Assembly (NCBI GenBank): GCA_016209865.1
Contig: JACQVL010000210.1
Coordinates: 1 to 22,065 of the forward strand
Length of the DNA stretch: 22,065 bases
Direction of reading: 5' to 3'
DNA from: Candidatus Latescibacterota bacterium
Lineage (GTDB): Bacteria; JAAXHH01; JACQVL01
Made by a program: the position numbers and the translations under genes. Under the pieces are notes generated by a model. The model made no database searches. It was not told the DNA's origin and saw nothing but the letters and a program-made list of their open reading frames with translations. Shown one piece after another: positions 1 to 8,412 of this stretch (positions are counted from its first letter, which is position 1; each line of letters begins with the position of its first letter).

Positions 1-1
1 A

Positions 2-292
2 GTCGACGTCGAGGCGAGCCAACTCATCCCGACGCTCGTCCCCGTCGCCCTCGATACGTCCCTCTCCGTCGTCCAGCGGATGCGGAAGGCGATGGGGTTG
101 AACGCCCCACCGGCAAAGCTCAAGGGGTTCAAAGCGGCGGAATGTAAGATGTTCTGTGACGGAATGCGGACGATCCTCGACATCCGGAACGCGGTCAGCG
201 CCGAATTCGGCGCGGTCCCCGTAGCGGATGTCCTCCAGCATTTCCGGGATCTGGAACAGCAAGGGGCGGTGACGATCAGGCGGAAAAAGTAG
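2..292 (+). CDS. C-terminal fragment of an unidentified protein with a winged-helix-like tail (5' end outside window)
   Basis: The reading frame is open from the first complete codon at base 2, so the gene begins upstream of the window. An internal ATG at 80 need not be the start. About 96 residues are visible. The last 50 residues (CDGMRTILDIRNAVSAEFG, then VLQHFRDLEQQGAVTI) have the helix-helix-strand rhythm of a PqqD-like or winged-helix module, in which a stated 'residue-count/induction' helix is followed by a helix rich in Leu/Glu and a short strand. The tail ends in basic residues (RRKK). I do not recognise the parent family. It could be the C-terminal accessory domain of a hydrolase or of a peptide-modification enzyme. 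The gene converges on the TonB receptor gene, with a long inverted repeat between them. Confidence 0.55.
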   Translation, partial: VDVEASQLIPTLVPVALDTSLSVVQRMRKAMGLNAPPAKLKGFKAAECKMFCDGMRTILDIRNAVSAEFGAVPVADVLQHFRDLEQQGAVTIRRKK

Positions 293-437
293 GGGCGAAA
301 AGGGAACGAGAGAATGAAGGAGTGGGAGAATGGGAGCAGAAAAGTGTGGGAGTGTGGGAGTCAGAGCCTCTGATCTGTTTCCCTCATACGTCCATACTCC
401 CATACGTCTTTTTTCGTTTCGCCCCTTTTCGCCCGCT
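293..437. repeat. Large imperfect inverted repeat between convergent genes (possible bidirectional terminator)
   Basis: The two ends are inverted copies: GGGGCGAAAAGGG at about 292-304 and CGCCCCTTTTCGCCC at about 419-433. The centre is an exact palindrome, TCAGAG-C-CTCTGA, near 362-374. Between centre and ends the left arm is purine-rich (GGGAG repeated) and the right arm is its pyrimidine-rich counterpart (CTCCCAT). A run of six T follows the right arm's CATACG. Placed exactly between the stop codons of two convergent genes, it could terminate both transcripts. A degenerate MITE is the alternative. Confidence 0.55.
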
Positions 438-439
438 CT

Positions 440-3073
440 TTAAAACGTCACCTCGACGCCCAGCCGGACCTCGCGGGGCGGGGAGAAATGCTGGGGGTTG
501 AGGCTCAACAGTCGCCGGAGCTGGGCAAACTCAGGGGAAGCGCCGGAGAGGCGTTCCTGCCGGTACCCGTCGTCCTCGGGCGATCCGGTGTTAGCGTACA
601 CGTTGATGACGTTCCGGCGGTCGAAGAGGTTTTCGACTTCCGTGAAGAAGGCGCAGGATTGGGTCCCCACCTGGAACCGTTTATCGAGCCGCAGGTCGAA
701 GTTCAGGGTGGCCGGCAGCCGCTCCGTGTTCGGCTCACTGTGGATGCGTTCTCCGGTGGCCGTCGTGGGGGTGTACGGCATCCCGCTCCCGTAGCGACTG
801 ATGAGGTTCACGCCCCAGCCATTCAACGGGAAGCTCAGCCAGCCCTTCCGCCAGGTGGTGGGGGTCTGGGCGCTCAGGACGGCCGTGAGGGTGTGGCGTT
901 GATCGAACGCTAACGCGAATTCGCGAAGGGAGCTTGGTTTCCCCGTCTTCGTGTAGGTGTTGTACTGCTCCTGCGGGTCTGACGCGCTGCCCGTCGCCAC
1001 CGAGTACGCATACTGGATCGTGCCCGAGATGTTCCGCGTGGCCCTCCGCGTCAGGGAGAACTCCAACCCCCGGACGGTCCCGAAGTCGGCGTTCGTGAAG
1101 ATCGAATACGTCCCGCCGGGATACCGGACCTGCGTGGTGGAGGTGAGGTTCGACAAGCTCTTGTACGTCCCGGTCAGGCTTACCCGCAGATGGTCGGTCA
1201 CGAGTTGCTCAAACCCCAGTTCATACGCCACCGTCTTCTGTGGGTTGAGGTTGGGGTTGCCCACCCTGGGGGATGCGGTACTCAAATCCGCCCGGAGGTT
1301 CTCGTAGGCAAACCGGAATTCCGGGGGCTGGAAGAAGTACCCGTAGCTGAATCGCAACAGACTCCCGGCGGTCATCGGGTAGGAGAGGCCGACGCGCGGG
1401 CTGAGCCGCATTTTGGTCGGGCTGTTGATCAGCTCCGCCTGGCCGGTCGGCAGGTTGACGAAGAATCGTTCGCCGGTATCGAAATAATCGATCCGGACGC
1501 CGGCGTTCACGATCAGCCTGGAGAACTCGATCTTGTCCTGCATGTACAGCGCCCCCTCGACCGGGTTCGCGTGGTACCGCTCCCCGGAGGGGGACGGCTG
1601 CACGAACGATTTCTCATCCCACGCCAGCCGGTACCACTGCCCTTCCAGGCCGAGCCGGACCTGATTCCTGAGGGTCACCTGGCTGCTCAGGTCGACACGC
1701 AGCCCGTAGTACGTCGTCCGGGCCCGCCGGTAGATCGGCAGGAAATCCGCGCCTCCGGTAAAGGGCAGCCCGGCATACGCCCATCCCCCCTTGTAATTGG
1801 TATCGTGGATCGTCCCGTTGTACCGTCCCTGGTCGTCGACCGAATACCCCGGCCAGGCCGTCCAGTGGGTGTCGAATAGAGCGGCCGGGGCGAGTTTCGA
1901 CTGGGCGGTGTACCGGTAGAACCGGGCGGTATAGAACGTCCGCGGGCTGAGGGTATGATTGACCGCCAGGCTCAGCTCATCACTCCTGTCCCGCCGCTCC
2001 GGGAGGCCGTCTAAGTTAAAGTCATACGAGACCCCATTCTGGTCCCGATGGTCGTAGATGCCCTGCCGGCGCGTCGCCACATGGCCGCTGACCTTCACTT
2101 TCAGGAGCGGATGCACCCGGAAGACCATGTTCCCGGTCATCGTGTTGATCGTGCTCTGATGATGCGGGAGGTCATTCCCCCCCACCTTCCGTTGGCCCGA
2201 CACGAAGAACGTCCCGCTCTCCCCCAAGCGCGGCAGCGCGCCGCCCATCGTCCCTTCGACGCTCCGGCCGTTGGCGAACGCGGGCCGGCGGTACGCCCCC
2301 CGCTGGACGTCGTACTGCGGCTGCAGGCTGACCGTACTCCGCAGCCGGCCGGTAGACCCGGCCCGGCCTTCCTTGGTGATGATGTTTACGATCCCGGACA
2401 TCGCGTCCCCGTACTGGGCATCGAACCCGCCACGGTTGATCACCATCTCCTCGATCGCGTCCAGGTTGATCTGCGTGCCAATCCCGCCCAGCAGCGGGTC
2501 GTTCAATTCTTTCCCATCCAGGTAGTACGTCAATTCATCGCTCCGGCCACCCCGGACGTGGATGCCGCCTTGCCCATCCTGGACGACGCCATTCTGGAGG
2601 AGCAGCACGCCCGACAGGTCCTTCACGGGCAACCGGAGGAGTTCGTTGCTGGAAAGGACTTCGCTCGATGCCGTGAGGTCGGGGCGGATGAGCGGACGGC
2701 TGGCGGTGATCGTCACCACCTCGTTCACGTCGAGGACGGTCGTCTGGAGGTCAAAATCAGTCCGTGTCGTCAGGTCGGTATTGACCACCACCGCCGATTT
2801 CCGGATGGTAGTGTAACCGATCATCCGGGCTTCGACGGTGTACTGCCCGACCGGCACGTTGAGGATGAAGAACTTCCCCTTCAGGTCAGAGACGGTACCC
2901 AGCCGCGTCCCGACGACGACGACGCTCACCCCCGGCAAGGGATCATGGGTGGCCTGATCGACGATCACCCCGGCGAGCTTGCCGGTCGTCTCGGCTACGC
3001 TCAGCGACGGGACGAGCAGCCCCCCCAGCAGGCACAGCAGGGGCAGAAGAGGGAAGAACGGAACGCGTCTCAT
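440..3073 (-). CDS. TonB-dependent outer-membrane receptor with CarboxypepD_reg-like N-terminal domain
   Basis: This 877-residue protein is an outer-membrane active-transport channel that would import a scarce substrate using TonB/proton-motive force. An N-terminal signal peptide (about residues 1-27, basic MRR then a Leu/Pro-rich core ending SVAE) is followed by a carboxypeptidase-regulatory-like beta-sandwich (about 31-112, GKLAGVIVD to FDLQTT). A plug domain follows (about 125-236, with LPVKDLSGVLLLQNGV, IHVRGGRSDELTYYLDG and YGDAMSGIVNIITKEG). The remainder is a beta-barrel rich in aromatic strands. The last residue is Phe (VRLGVEVTF), as expected for barrel assembly. A sigma54 promoter sits 68-85 bp upstream and the adjacent operon encodes a sigma54 activator, so expression is probably two-component controlled. 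No Shine-Dalgarno-like purine stretch precedes the ATG, which is unusual here. The ligand cannot be read from the sequence. Confidence 0.93.
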   Translation of the reverse strand: MRRVPFFPLLPLLCLLGGLLVPSLSVAETTGKLAGVIVDQATHDPLPGVSVVVVGTRLGTVSDLKGKFFILNVPVGQYTVEARMIGYTTIRKSAVVVNTDLTTRTDFDLQTTVLDVNEVVTITASRPLIRPDLTASSEVLSSNELLRLPVKDLSGVLLLQNGVVQDGQGGIHVRGGRSDELTYYLDGKELNDPLLGGIGTQINLDAIEEMVINRGGFDAQYGDAMSGIVNIITKEGRAGSTGRLRSTVSLQPQYDVQRGAYRRPAFANGRSVEGTMGGALPRLGESGTFFVSGQRKVGGNDLPHHQSTINTMTGNMVFRVHPLLKVKVSGHVATRRQGIYDHRDQNGVSYDFNLDGLPERRDRSDELSLAVNHTLSPRTFYTARFYRYTAQSKLAPAALFDTHWTAWPGYSVDDQGRYNGTIHDTNYKGGWAYAGLPFTGGADFLPIYRRARTTYYGLRVDLSSQVTLRNQVRLGLEGQWYRLAWDEKSFVQPSPSGERYHANPVEGALYMQDKIEFSRLIVNAGVRIDYFDTGERFFVNLPTGQAELINSPTKMRLSPRVGLSYPMTAGSLLRFSYGYFFQPPEFRFAYENLRADLSTASPRVGNPNLNPQKTVAYELGFEQLVTDHLRVSLTGTYKSLSNLTSTTQVRYPGGTYSIFTNADFGTVRGLEFSLTRRATRNISGTIQYAYSVATGSASDPQEQYNTYTKTGKPSSLREFALAFDQRHTLTAVLSAQTPTTWRKGWLSFPLNGWGVNLISRYGSGMPYTPTTATGERIHSEPNTERLPATLNFDLRLDKRFQVGTQSCAFFTEVENLFDRRNVINVYANTGSPEDDGYRQERLSGASPEFAQLRRLLSLNPQHFSPPREVRLGVEVTF

Positions 3074-3140
3074 GGGGGAACCAGTGTATGAAGGGGACGA
3101 CCTGAATCAGGCTATGTTCTTGAATACAACCGAGATTTAC

Positions 3141-3158
3141 GCGCAAATACTGTGCCAA
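3141..3158 (-). promoter_or_regulatory. Sigma54 (-24/-12) promoter for the TonB receptor gene
   Basis: On the minus strand the sequence reads TTGGCACAGTATTTGCGC. It matches the RpoN consensus TGGCAC-N5-TTGC, with GG at 3156-3155 and GC at 3144-3143, exactly the required spacing. Transcription would start near 3131, leaving a leader of about 58 nt before the ATG at 3073. The gene immediately upstream encodes an NtrC-type sigma54 activator, which supports a functional promoter. Confidence 0.85.
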
Positions 3159-3288
3159 GACCGCTGGGCTACGGCCGGCAGGACGTCAGGACGAGATGAG
3201 ACAGCCGGGGATCGTCATCAGCAAGCCAGAGAGACGGACATCTGGCGTCAAAACGGAGCAGGATAAATCAGGCAGGACATCGACCAGT

Positions 3289-3336
3289 CGGCAAGATTTT
3301 TCATGTCCCCCTCTGAAAAGATTTGCAGGCTTGCCG
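3289..3336. repeat. Nested inverted repeat downstream of the NtrC-type regulator
   Basis: The outer arms are CGGCAAG (3289-3295) and CTTGCCG (3330-3336). Inside them TTTTTCA and TGAAAAG form a second pair of arms around a C-rich centre. It lies between the regulator stop (3410) and the sigma54 promoter (3141-3158). It could be a weak terminator insulating the receptor gene from the operon upstream, or a protein-binding site. No long T-run follows on the minus strand, so the terminator reading is uncertain. Confidence 0.35.
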
Positions 3337-3349
3337 TGTTCGAGGCGCC

Positions 3350-3365
3350 CGCCCATTCATGGGCG
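3350..3365. promoter_or_regulatory. 16-bp palindrome, candidate upstream activator site for the NtrC-type regulator
   Basis: CGCCCAT-TC-ATGGGCG is a perfect inverted repeat with a 2-bp spacer. It lies about 195 bp upstream of the -24 element of the sigma54 promoter at 3141-3158. That distance is within the usual range for enhancer sites bound by dimers of NtrC-family proteins through their Fis-type HTH. Assignment to this regulator is inference from position and symmetry. Confidence 0.5.
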
Positions 3366-3374
3366 TGTGGCCTT

Positions 3375-3404
3375 TTCGTCCTTCGTCCTTACCCCTTCGT
3401 CCTT
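3375..3404. repeat. Three direct copies of TTCGTCCTT
   Basis: Identical 9-mers occur at 3375-3383, 3382-3390 and 3396-3404, the first two overlapping by two bases. They sit just after the regulator gene's stop codon and beside the 16-bp palindrome. Their function is unknown. They could be replication-slippage products or extra binding sites. The rest of the 3074-3409 intergenic stretch shows no open reading frame that I would support. Confidence 0.45.
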
Positions 3405-3409
3405 ATTTT

Positions 3410-4747
3410 TTACAGTCTGTATTTTTTCACTTTATTCTGCATCGTCCTGACGGTCACGCCCAAGACCTTGGCGGCTTTGGTGCGATTCCCGCCCGACTCT
3501 TCTAACACTTTTTTCAACACTAACATCTCCGCGTAATCCATCTTGTCCGCCAGCGTCCTGCCCCGCTCGATGTACGACCCGACGGCCAGGGAGAAGGGCA
3601 GGTGTTCCGGCTTGATCGTCTCATCATCGCTCAACACGACCGCGCTTTCGACCGCATGCTCCAGCTCGCGGACGTTGCCCGGCCAGTCGTACTGCTGGCA
3701 GAGGGTGAGGGCGTCGGGGGAGAAACGTTTCACCGGCATCCCATTCTCGCGGCTATACTTGGCCACGAAATGCTGGATCAGCAGGGGGATGTCTTCCTTG
3801 TGCTCACGCAGAGGGGGCATGAAGATGGGGATGACGTTCAGCCGGTAGTACAGGTCCTCCCGGTAGCGACCCTCCCGGACCGCTTTCTCCAGGTCAAGAT
3901 TCGTGGCGGCGATCACCCGGACGTCGACCTTAATGAGCGTCGTCCCGCCGAGCCGCTCGAACCGGCGCTCCTGGAGCACCCGGAGGAGTTTGACCTGCAC
4001 CGTGCTGCTGATATCTCCGATCTCGTCTAAGAAGATCGTCCCCCCGTCCGCCAGCTCGAACCGTCCTTTCCGGGTCGTGCTCAACGCCCCGGTATACGCC
4101 CCTTTCTCCGTCCCGAACAGCTCGCTCTCCATCAGGTTATCCGGGATGGCGGCGCAGCTCACCTCCATGAACTGCTTCTCGTTCCGGTAACTCTTCGCAT
4201 GAATCGCCCGCGCGATCAGCTCTTTGCCGGTGCCGCTCTCCCCGCGCAGGAGGATGGTGGCGTTACTCTTGGCGACTTTCGAGATTTTTTCGAAGATGTC
4301 CCGCATCTTCGAGCTCGTCCCGATGATGACCGGCTCCGGGGCGGACAGACCGGAAGACGGCACGGCGGGCAGCCCTTCTTTCAACCGGCTTTCCTCGATC
4401 GCCCGCTGGAGAACATCTAAGAGTTGGTCGAAATCGACCGGCTTGGTCAAATAATGGAACGCCCCGTCCCGCATCGCCTGCACCGCGGTCTCCACCGTGC
4501 CGAACGCGGTCATCATGATGATCTTCGTCTCCGGACAGGCGGTCTTGATCTTGCCGACGAGTTCCAGCCCGTCAAGCCGTGGCATCTTCATGTCCGTCAA
4601 GAGGATATCAAATCGCTTTTTCTGGGCCAGGTCGAACGCCTGTTGCCCATCCCGCACCGCCGTGACATCGTACCCTTCTTCCTTCAGGATCTCGGCCAGC
4701 CCCTCAGCGGTGTGCCGGTCATCCTCTGCAATCAGAATTCTCGACAT
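3410..4747 (-). CDS. NtrC-family sigma54-dependent response regulator
   Basis: This 445-residue cytoplasmic activator has three domains in order. The receiver (1-120) has acidic AEDD at 8-10, phospho-acceptor Asp52 in LLTDMKMP, Thr80 and Lys102. The AAA+ sigma54-interaction domain has Walker A GESGTGKE at 169-176, the sigma54-contact loop GAYTGA at 216-221 (Tyr in place of the commoner Phe), and Walker B TIFLDEIGD at 237-245. A C-terminal Fis-type HTH (about 410-445) includes GNRTKAAKVLGVTVRTMQNKV. The start at 4747 is chosen because GAGGGA stands seven bases upstream and the protein then begins MSRILIAEDD. An ATG at 4762 overlapping the kinase stop (ATGA) would add five residues. It is translationally close to the kinase gene, its presumed partner. 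The likely target is the sigma54 promoter of the neighbouring TonB receptor gene. Confidence 0.93.
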   Translation of the reverse strand: MSRILIAEDDRHTAEGLAEILKEEGYDVTAVRDGQQAFDLAQKKRFDILLTDMKMPRLDGLELVGKIKTACPETKIIMMTAFGTVETAVQAMRDGAFHYLTKPVDFDQLLDVLQRAIEESRLKEGLPAVPSSGLSAPEPVIIGTSSKMRDIFEKISKVAKSNATILLRGESGTGKELIARAIHAKSYRNEKQFMEVSCAAIPDNLMESELFGTEKGAYTGALSTTRKGRFELADGGTIFLDEIGDISSTVQVKLLRVLQERRFERLGGTTLIKVDVRVIAATNLDLEKAVREGRYREDLYYRLNVIPIFMPPLREHKEDIPLLIQHFVAKYSRENGMPVKRFSPDALTLCQQYDWPGNVRELEHAVESAVVLSDDETIKPEHLPFSLAVGSYIERGRTLADKMDYAEMLVLKKVLEESGGNRTKAAKVLGVTVRTMQNKVKKYRL

Positions 4748-4758
4748 CCCCGATTCCC

Positions 4759-6618
4759 TCATCGTGGCATCGACACGTCACCCTGGAGTTCCGGGAACGT
4801 GCGTCGTGGAGCAGCCTCCCCGGCAGGAAGGGCCGGGAGCCAGACGGTGAACGTCGACCCGCGCCCCGGCTGGCTCTGCACGTCGATTAGACCGCTGTGC
4901 TTCTCGATGATCTGCTGCGCGACCGGGAGGCCCAGGCCAGTTCCGGTGGATTTCGAGGTATAGTAAACATCAAAGATGCTATCGAGCTGATGGTCTGGAA
5001 TCCCGCACCCGGTATCCGTCACCGCGATCGTGACGTACCGTCGCGTCGTCGGCGGGGCATCGTCCGCCAGATCGGCGGTCGGCCGGCGCTCCTGGTGGCG
5101 GCTGGTGATCGTCAACGTCCCGCCGCGCTCCATCGCATCGAACGCGTTCAGGATGAGGTTGAGGAACACCTGCTTCAGTTGGTTGGCATCGACCGAGGCC
5201 ATCAGCACCGGTTGCTCGTACCGCTTCCGGATCGTGATCCCCCGCTCCTCCGCCATCGCCTGGTGGATGGTGAGGACCTCGTCGAGAATCTCGTTGACGT
5301 TCTGGTCGAACACACAGAGGGCCGGCGGGCGCGCGTACGTGAGGAAGTTTTCTAACAGTTTGTCGATCCGCCGGATCTCCGACAGGATAATGTCGTAATA
5401 TTTTGCCTTCTTCTCCGAGAGCCCGCCGTTCTTCGCCATCTCGCGTTTGAGGATCTGCAGGTTGATGACCATCGAGTTCAGCGGGTTGCGCAGCTCATGG
5501 GAGACGATCGCCGCGAATTTACTCAGGGTGGCTAAGCGTTCCGCGCGCCGGAGCTGCTTCTCCTTGTCCAGGATGTTCCGCGCCATGTTGTTGAACTCGG
5601 AGGCGAGCATCGCCAGTTCGCCGTTGCCCGGCAGGGGAATCGTGTGGGTGAGTTGGCCCTGGGCGAAGAGCTGGGTGCCACGCACCAGCTCGGAGATCGG
5701 GCGGGCGATCCGCCGGGCGAAGATGATCCCGATGAACGCCGCGGCCGCCGCGCTGATGGCCAGCAGGAGGCTGACATCCCATTTCATCTCCCGCGACCGG
5801 ACGAACGCCTCTCGGGTCGGTTGTTCGACGACGACCACCCAGCCGAGCCGTTCGATCGTCGCGTACGCCGCGATATGCTCCCCGGTCGCGTTCCGGGAGA
5901 GCAGGGTTCCGCTCTGGTCCGGCCCCAGTGCCCGGCCGACATCAGATTGCCTGATGTTGTCCTGCCGGTAGACCCGTTCGCGCTGCGGATGGGCGATCAC
6001 CGTGCCGTCGGCACTGACGACATACGCGTTGCCCTGTCCGCGCCGGTTCTGGCCGCCGATCTTCACGCTGTCGACCAGGTCCCACATGTCCTTGAGGTTG
6101 ACGTCCGCCGCGATATACCCGACCACCTGGTTGAACTGGGTGATGGGCACGGTGATCGTCACCATCGGCAGACGATCATCAGAGAAGAACACCGGGGAAA
6201 TGGCCGTCTCATGGCCGTGGGGGAGGGGGAGGCGTCGCGGAGGATGGGAGAGATGGTCGAGGCGGGTGCTGGCGACCTCGCGTCCCTGCACGTCCAGCAC
6301 CGCCACCTCCCGGAACTGTTCGTGCTTCACGACGACGTTATCGATCAGCTTCTGCCGCTCCAGGGGGGTCGCGTCGAGCATCTCCATGTTATCCGCCACC
6401 TGGCGGATGATGCCGCGCGCCTGGTCGAGGTACAGCCGGATTTCGTTCCCCGCCCGTTTGGCGACTTCCAGGTTCCCGTCAGCGACCGCGGTCTCGATCG
6501 ACTGCCGGGTCGTGCGGATGAGCAGAATCCCGACGAGGAGGACAGGAATCGTGGCCAGGCTGATGTGCGACAGCAGGAGTCGTGGCCATAAGCGACCTCT
6601 GAGCTTCACCGGTGACAT
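4759..6618 (-). CDS. Membrane sensor histidine kinase (dCache-like sensor, HAMP, HisKA, HATPase)
   Basis: This 619-residue inner-membrane kinase should phosphorylate the NtrC-type regulator encoded next to it. TM1 lies at about 12-34. A periplasmic region of about 245 residues (36-280) carries dCache-type features (FREVAVLDVQGREVAST, GYIAADVNLKDMWDLV, NAYVVSADGTVIAHP, GWVVVVEQP). TM2 is at about 282-302, followed by a HAMP domain with ARPISELVRGTQLFAQG. The HisKA H-box is IVSHELRNPL with His374. The HATPase domain shows the N-box FLNLILNAFDAM (485-496), G1 DTGCGI (535-540) and G2 GTGLGL (559-564). GGAGGGG precedes the ATG by eight bases and lies directly after the stop of the solute-binding protein gene (17-bp gap). 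That arrangement indicates one transcript. Confidence 0.93.
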   Translation of the reverse strand: MSPVKLRGRLWPRLLLSHISLATIPVLLVGILLIRTTRQSIETAVADGNLEVAKRAGNEIRLYLDQARGIIRQVADNMEMLDATPLERQKLIDNVVVKHEQFREVAVLDVQGREVASTRLDHLSHPPRRLPLPHGHETAISPVFFSDDRLPMVTITVPITQFNQVVGYIAADVNLKDMWDLVDSVKIGGQNRRGQGNAYVVSADGTVIAHPQRERVYRQDNIRQSDVGRALGPDQSGTLLSRNATGEHIAAYATIERLGWVVVVEQPTREAFVRSREMKWDVSLLLAISAAAAAFIGIIFARRIARPISELVRGTQLFAQGQLTHTIPLPGNGELAMLASEFNNMARNILDKEKQLRRAERLATLSKFAAIVSHELRNPLNSMVINLQILKREMAKNGGLSEKKAKYYDIILSEIRRIDKLLENFLTYARPPALCVFDQNVNEILDEVLTIHQAMAEERGITIRKRYEQPVLMASVDANQLKQVFLNLILNAFDAMERGGTLTITSRHQERRPTADLADDAPPTTRRYVTIAVTDTGCGIPDHQLDSIFDVYYTSKSTGTGLGLPVAQQIIEKHSGLIDVQSQPGRGSTFTVWLPALPAGEAAPRRTFPELQGDVSMPR

Positions 6619-6635
6619 CGGTCATCCCCTCCACC

Positions 6636-8354
6636 TCATCGCAGCCCGGTGATGATGTACCAGGCCGACGACGGGTTCAGGAATTCTCCGGGCGTTCCCA
6701 GGTTCCCGCAGCGCGGGTCGAACGCCACGTACTGCCGGTCGATGAAGAAGAGAAACATGCACGGCTGGTCTTCGCTGATGAGCCACTGGAGACTCTGGAA
6801 GATCGAGAACAGACGCGACCGGTCCTTGATACCGTACAGGAAGCTGATGTTTCGGTCGACCTGCCGGTTGCGGTAGCCGAGGACGTTGAACCCTAAGTCG
6901 ATCCCCTCGGAATGGAACAGGCCATAGAAATCATCCGGGGTCGGGTCGAACGCCTGGGTGGACAACGCAGCGTCGTACTCCCCGATTCGGAGCCGCTGCA
7001 CCAGCTCCTTCATCTCGACGGGGACCGGGATGACATCGACGCCGATGGCGTTGAGGTTGAGCTTCACGATCCGGATGATCTTCTCGGCGGTGACCGATCC
7101 ACGCGGGAACAACAACTCGAACTGCAGCGTCCGCCCCCCCCGATCCAGGATGCCGTCCCGGTCCTCATCCCGCCAGCCCCCCTGACGGAGCAGGGCCAAC
7201 GCCTGTACCGGGTCGTACCGGAACCGGGTCGCCCCTCCGTACGCCCAGAAATCCTGATCGACCGGGCTGTGCGCCAGGTGTCCCCGTCCTAACGCCGCCG
7301 CCTGATCGATGATCCGCATCCGGTCGGTCGCGTAGACCAGCGCGCGCCGGACGAGACGGTCGGTGAACGGGGGACGCAGGGCGTTGTAGTAGATCGTCTC
7401 GAACGCTTTCTGCTGAGGCCGGAACGTCCGAATCACCGCATCGGATCGCGCGCGCCTGAGCTCCGCGAAACTCCCGGCCCGTTCGACCTCGACTACGTCG
7501 ACTTCATGCGTGATGAACGCCGCCTGCAGTTCCTCCGGGGTGGGGTAGAACTTGAACACCAGCCGGTCGAGGAACGGACGACCCTGGTGCCAGTCGAGGT
7601 TGGCGCTGAGGACGACCGTGTTGTCCCGCAGCGGCCACGTCTCAACCTTAAACGGTCCCAGGCCGACCGGCCGGCTGATGGCGGCCGCGTAATGTGCATC
7701 TGCGAAGGTGGGGCTGCCGAGCTGGTGCCGGGGGAGGATGGGGATCGTCGCCAGGTCGGGCGGGAACTCGGAGACCGGTTCCTTCATCGTGAATTTCACG
7801 GTCAGCGGGTCAACCCGTCGAACCTCAAGGATGTTGTTGAAATACCGGTAAAAGATCGGGTCGTAGATCCGGGAGCTCTTATAGAGGGTGTACGTAAAGA
7901 CGACATCATCCGCACTGAGCGGTTTGCCGTCATGGAACCGAATCCCGACGTTCAGCCGGAAGACCCAGTCGAGACCGCCTGGCAACCGCACCGGCGGGGA
8001 CGCCAGCCCGGCGCCGAGACGGCCGGTGCTACCCCGCCGGAGCAAACCGCCGCCGTAGACAAGGTCCGCGATTTCCCGTTCGACCGCCAGACTCAGATAC
8101 AGGGGATGGAAGGTCAACGGCCCGACTGCCACCCGGCCGACCGTGAGCGTCCCCCCAGAACGCCCTTCATTCCGGTTCGCGCCGATCGCCGGACACGGCG
8201 CCGCCATGCTCCAGACACACAGGATGAGGGGGAGAACAGACACCACGAGCAGCCGGCCGGACCACCCGGATCGGACAGGAGAATCGATCAATCGAAGCCC
8301 CGCTCTGGCCTGCTGGTCGGATGATCCAGCAGGGTTGAGGAACCGATGGATCAC
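6636..8354 (-). CDS. Family 5 extracellular solute-binding protein (peptide/nickel type), likely sensory
   Basis: This 572-residue exported protein belongs to the SBP_bac_5 family (DppA/OppA/NikA-like). Its family signature region is WVFRLNVGIRFHDGKPLSADDVVFTYTLY, here around residues 140-170, and PVSEFPPDLATIPILPRHQL and GLGPFKVETWPLRDNTVVL follow as is usual. A hydrophobic signal segment (RLLVVSVLPLILCVWSMAAP) lies unusually far in, after about 33 residues. The GTG at 8354 has no clear ribosome site, so the true start may be downstream, for example a TTG near the sequence encoding IDSPVR. No permease or ATPase gene accompanies it. Instead a histidine kinase follows 17 bp downstream. I infer that it either presents ligand to the kinase sensor domain or hands over substrate imported by the TonB receptor. 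A sigma70 promoter precedes it. Confidence 0.88.
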   Translation of the reverse strand: MIHRFLNPAGSSDQQARAGLRLIDSPVRSGWSGRLLVVSVLPLILCVWSMAAPCPAIGANRNEGRSGGTLTVGRVAVGPLTFHPLYLSLAVEREIADLVYGGGLLRRGSTGRLGAGLASPPVRLPGGLDWVFRLNVGIRFHDGKPLSADDVVFTYTLYKSSRIYDPIFYRYFNNILEVRRVDPLTVKFTMKEPVSEFPPDLATIPILPRHQLGSPTFADAHYAAAISRPVGLGPFKVETWPLRDNTVVLSANLDWHQGRPFLDRLVFKFYPTPEELQAAFITHEVDVVEVERAGSFAELRRARSDAVIRTFRPQQKAFETIYYNALRPPFTDRLVRRALVYATDRMRIIDQAAALGRGHLAHSPVDQDFWAYGGATRFRYDPVQALALLRQGGWRDEDRDGILDRGGRTLQFELLFPRGSVTAEKIIRIVKLNLNAIGVDVIPVPVEMKELVQRLRIGEYDAALSTQAFDPTPDDFYGLFHSEGIDLGFNVLGYRNRQVDRNISFLYGIKDRSRLFSIFQSLQWLISEDQPCMFLFFIDRQYVAFDPRCGNLGTPGEFLNPSSAWYIITGLR

Positions 8355-8412
8355 GCGGACGCTGTAGAGTCGCTCGATGAATCAGCCGGAAGGATGTCTC
8401 TCGAACGCTTAC

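Noticed and set aside
2048-3091. 347-residue plus-strand frame opposite the TonB receptor
   Set aside because: Composition (Arg/Pro/His-rich, no domain) is that of the antisense frame of a high-GC gene. The minus-strand frame has a complete recognised family.
5644-6591. 315-residue plus-strand frame opposite the histidine kinase
   Set aside because: Antisense shadow of the kinase gene, with low-complexity Arg/Asp content and no ribosome site.
7506-8324. 272-residue plus-strand frame opposite the solute-binding protein
   Set aside because: Antisense shadow. The minus strand encodes a clear family 5 binding protein.
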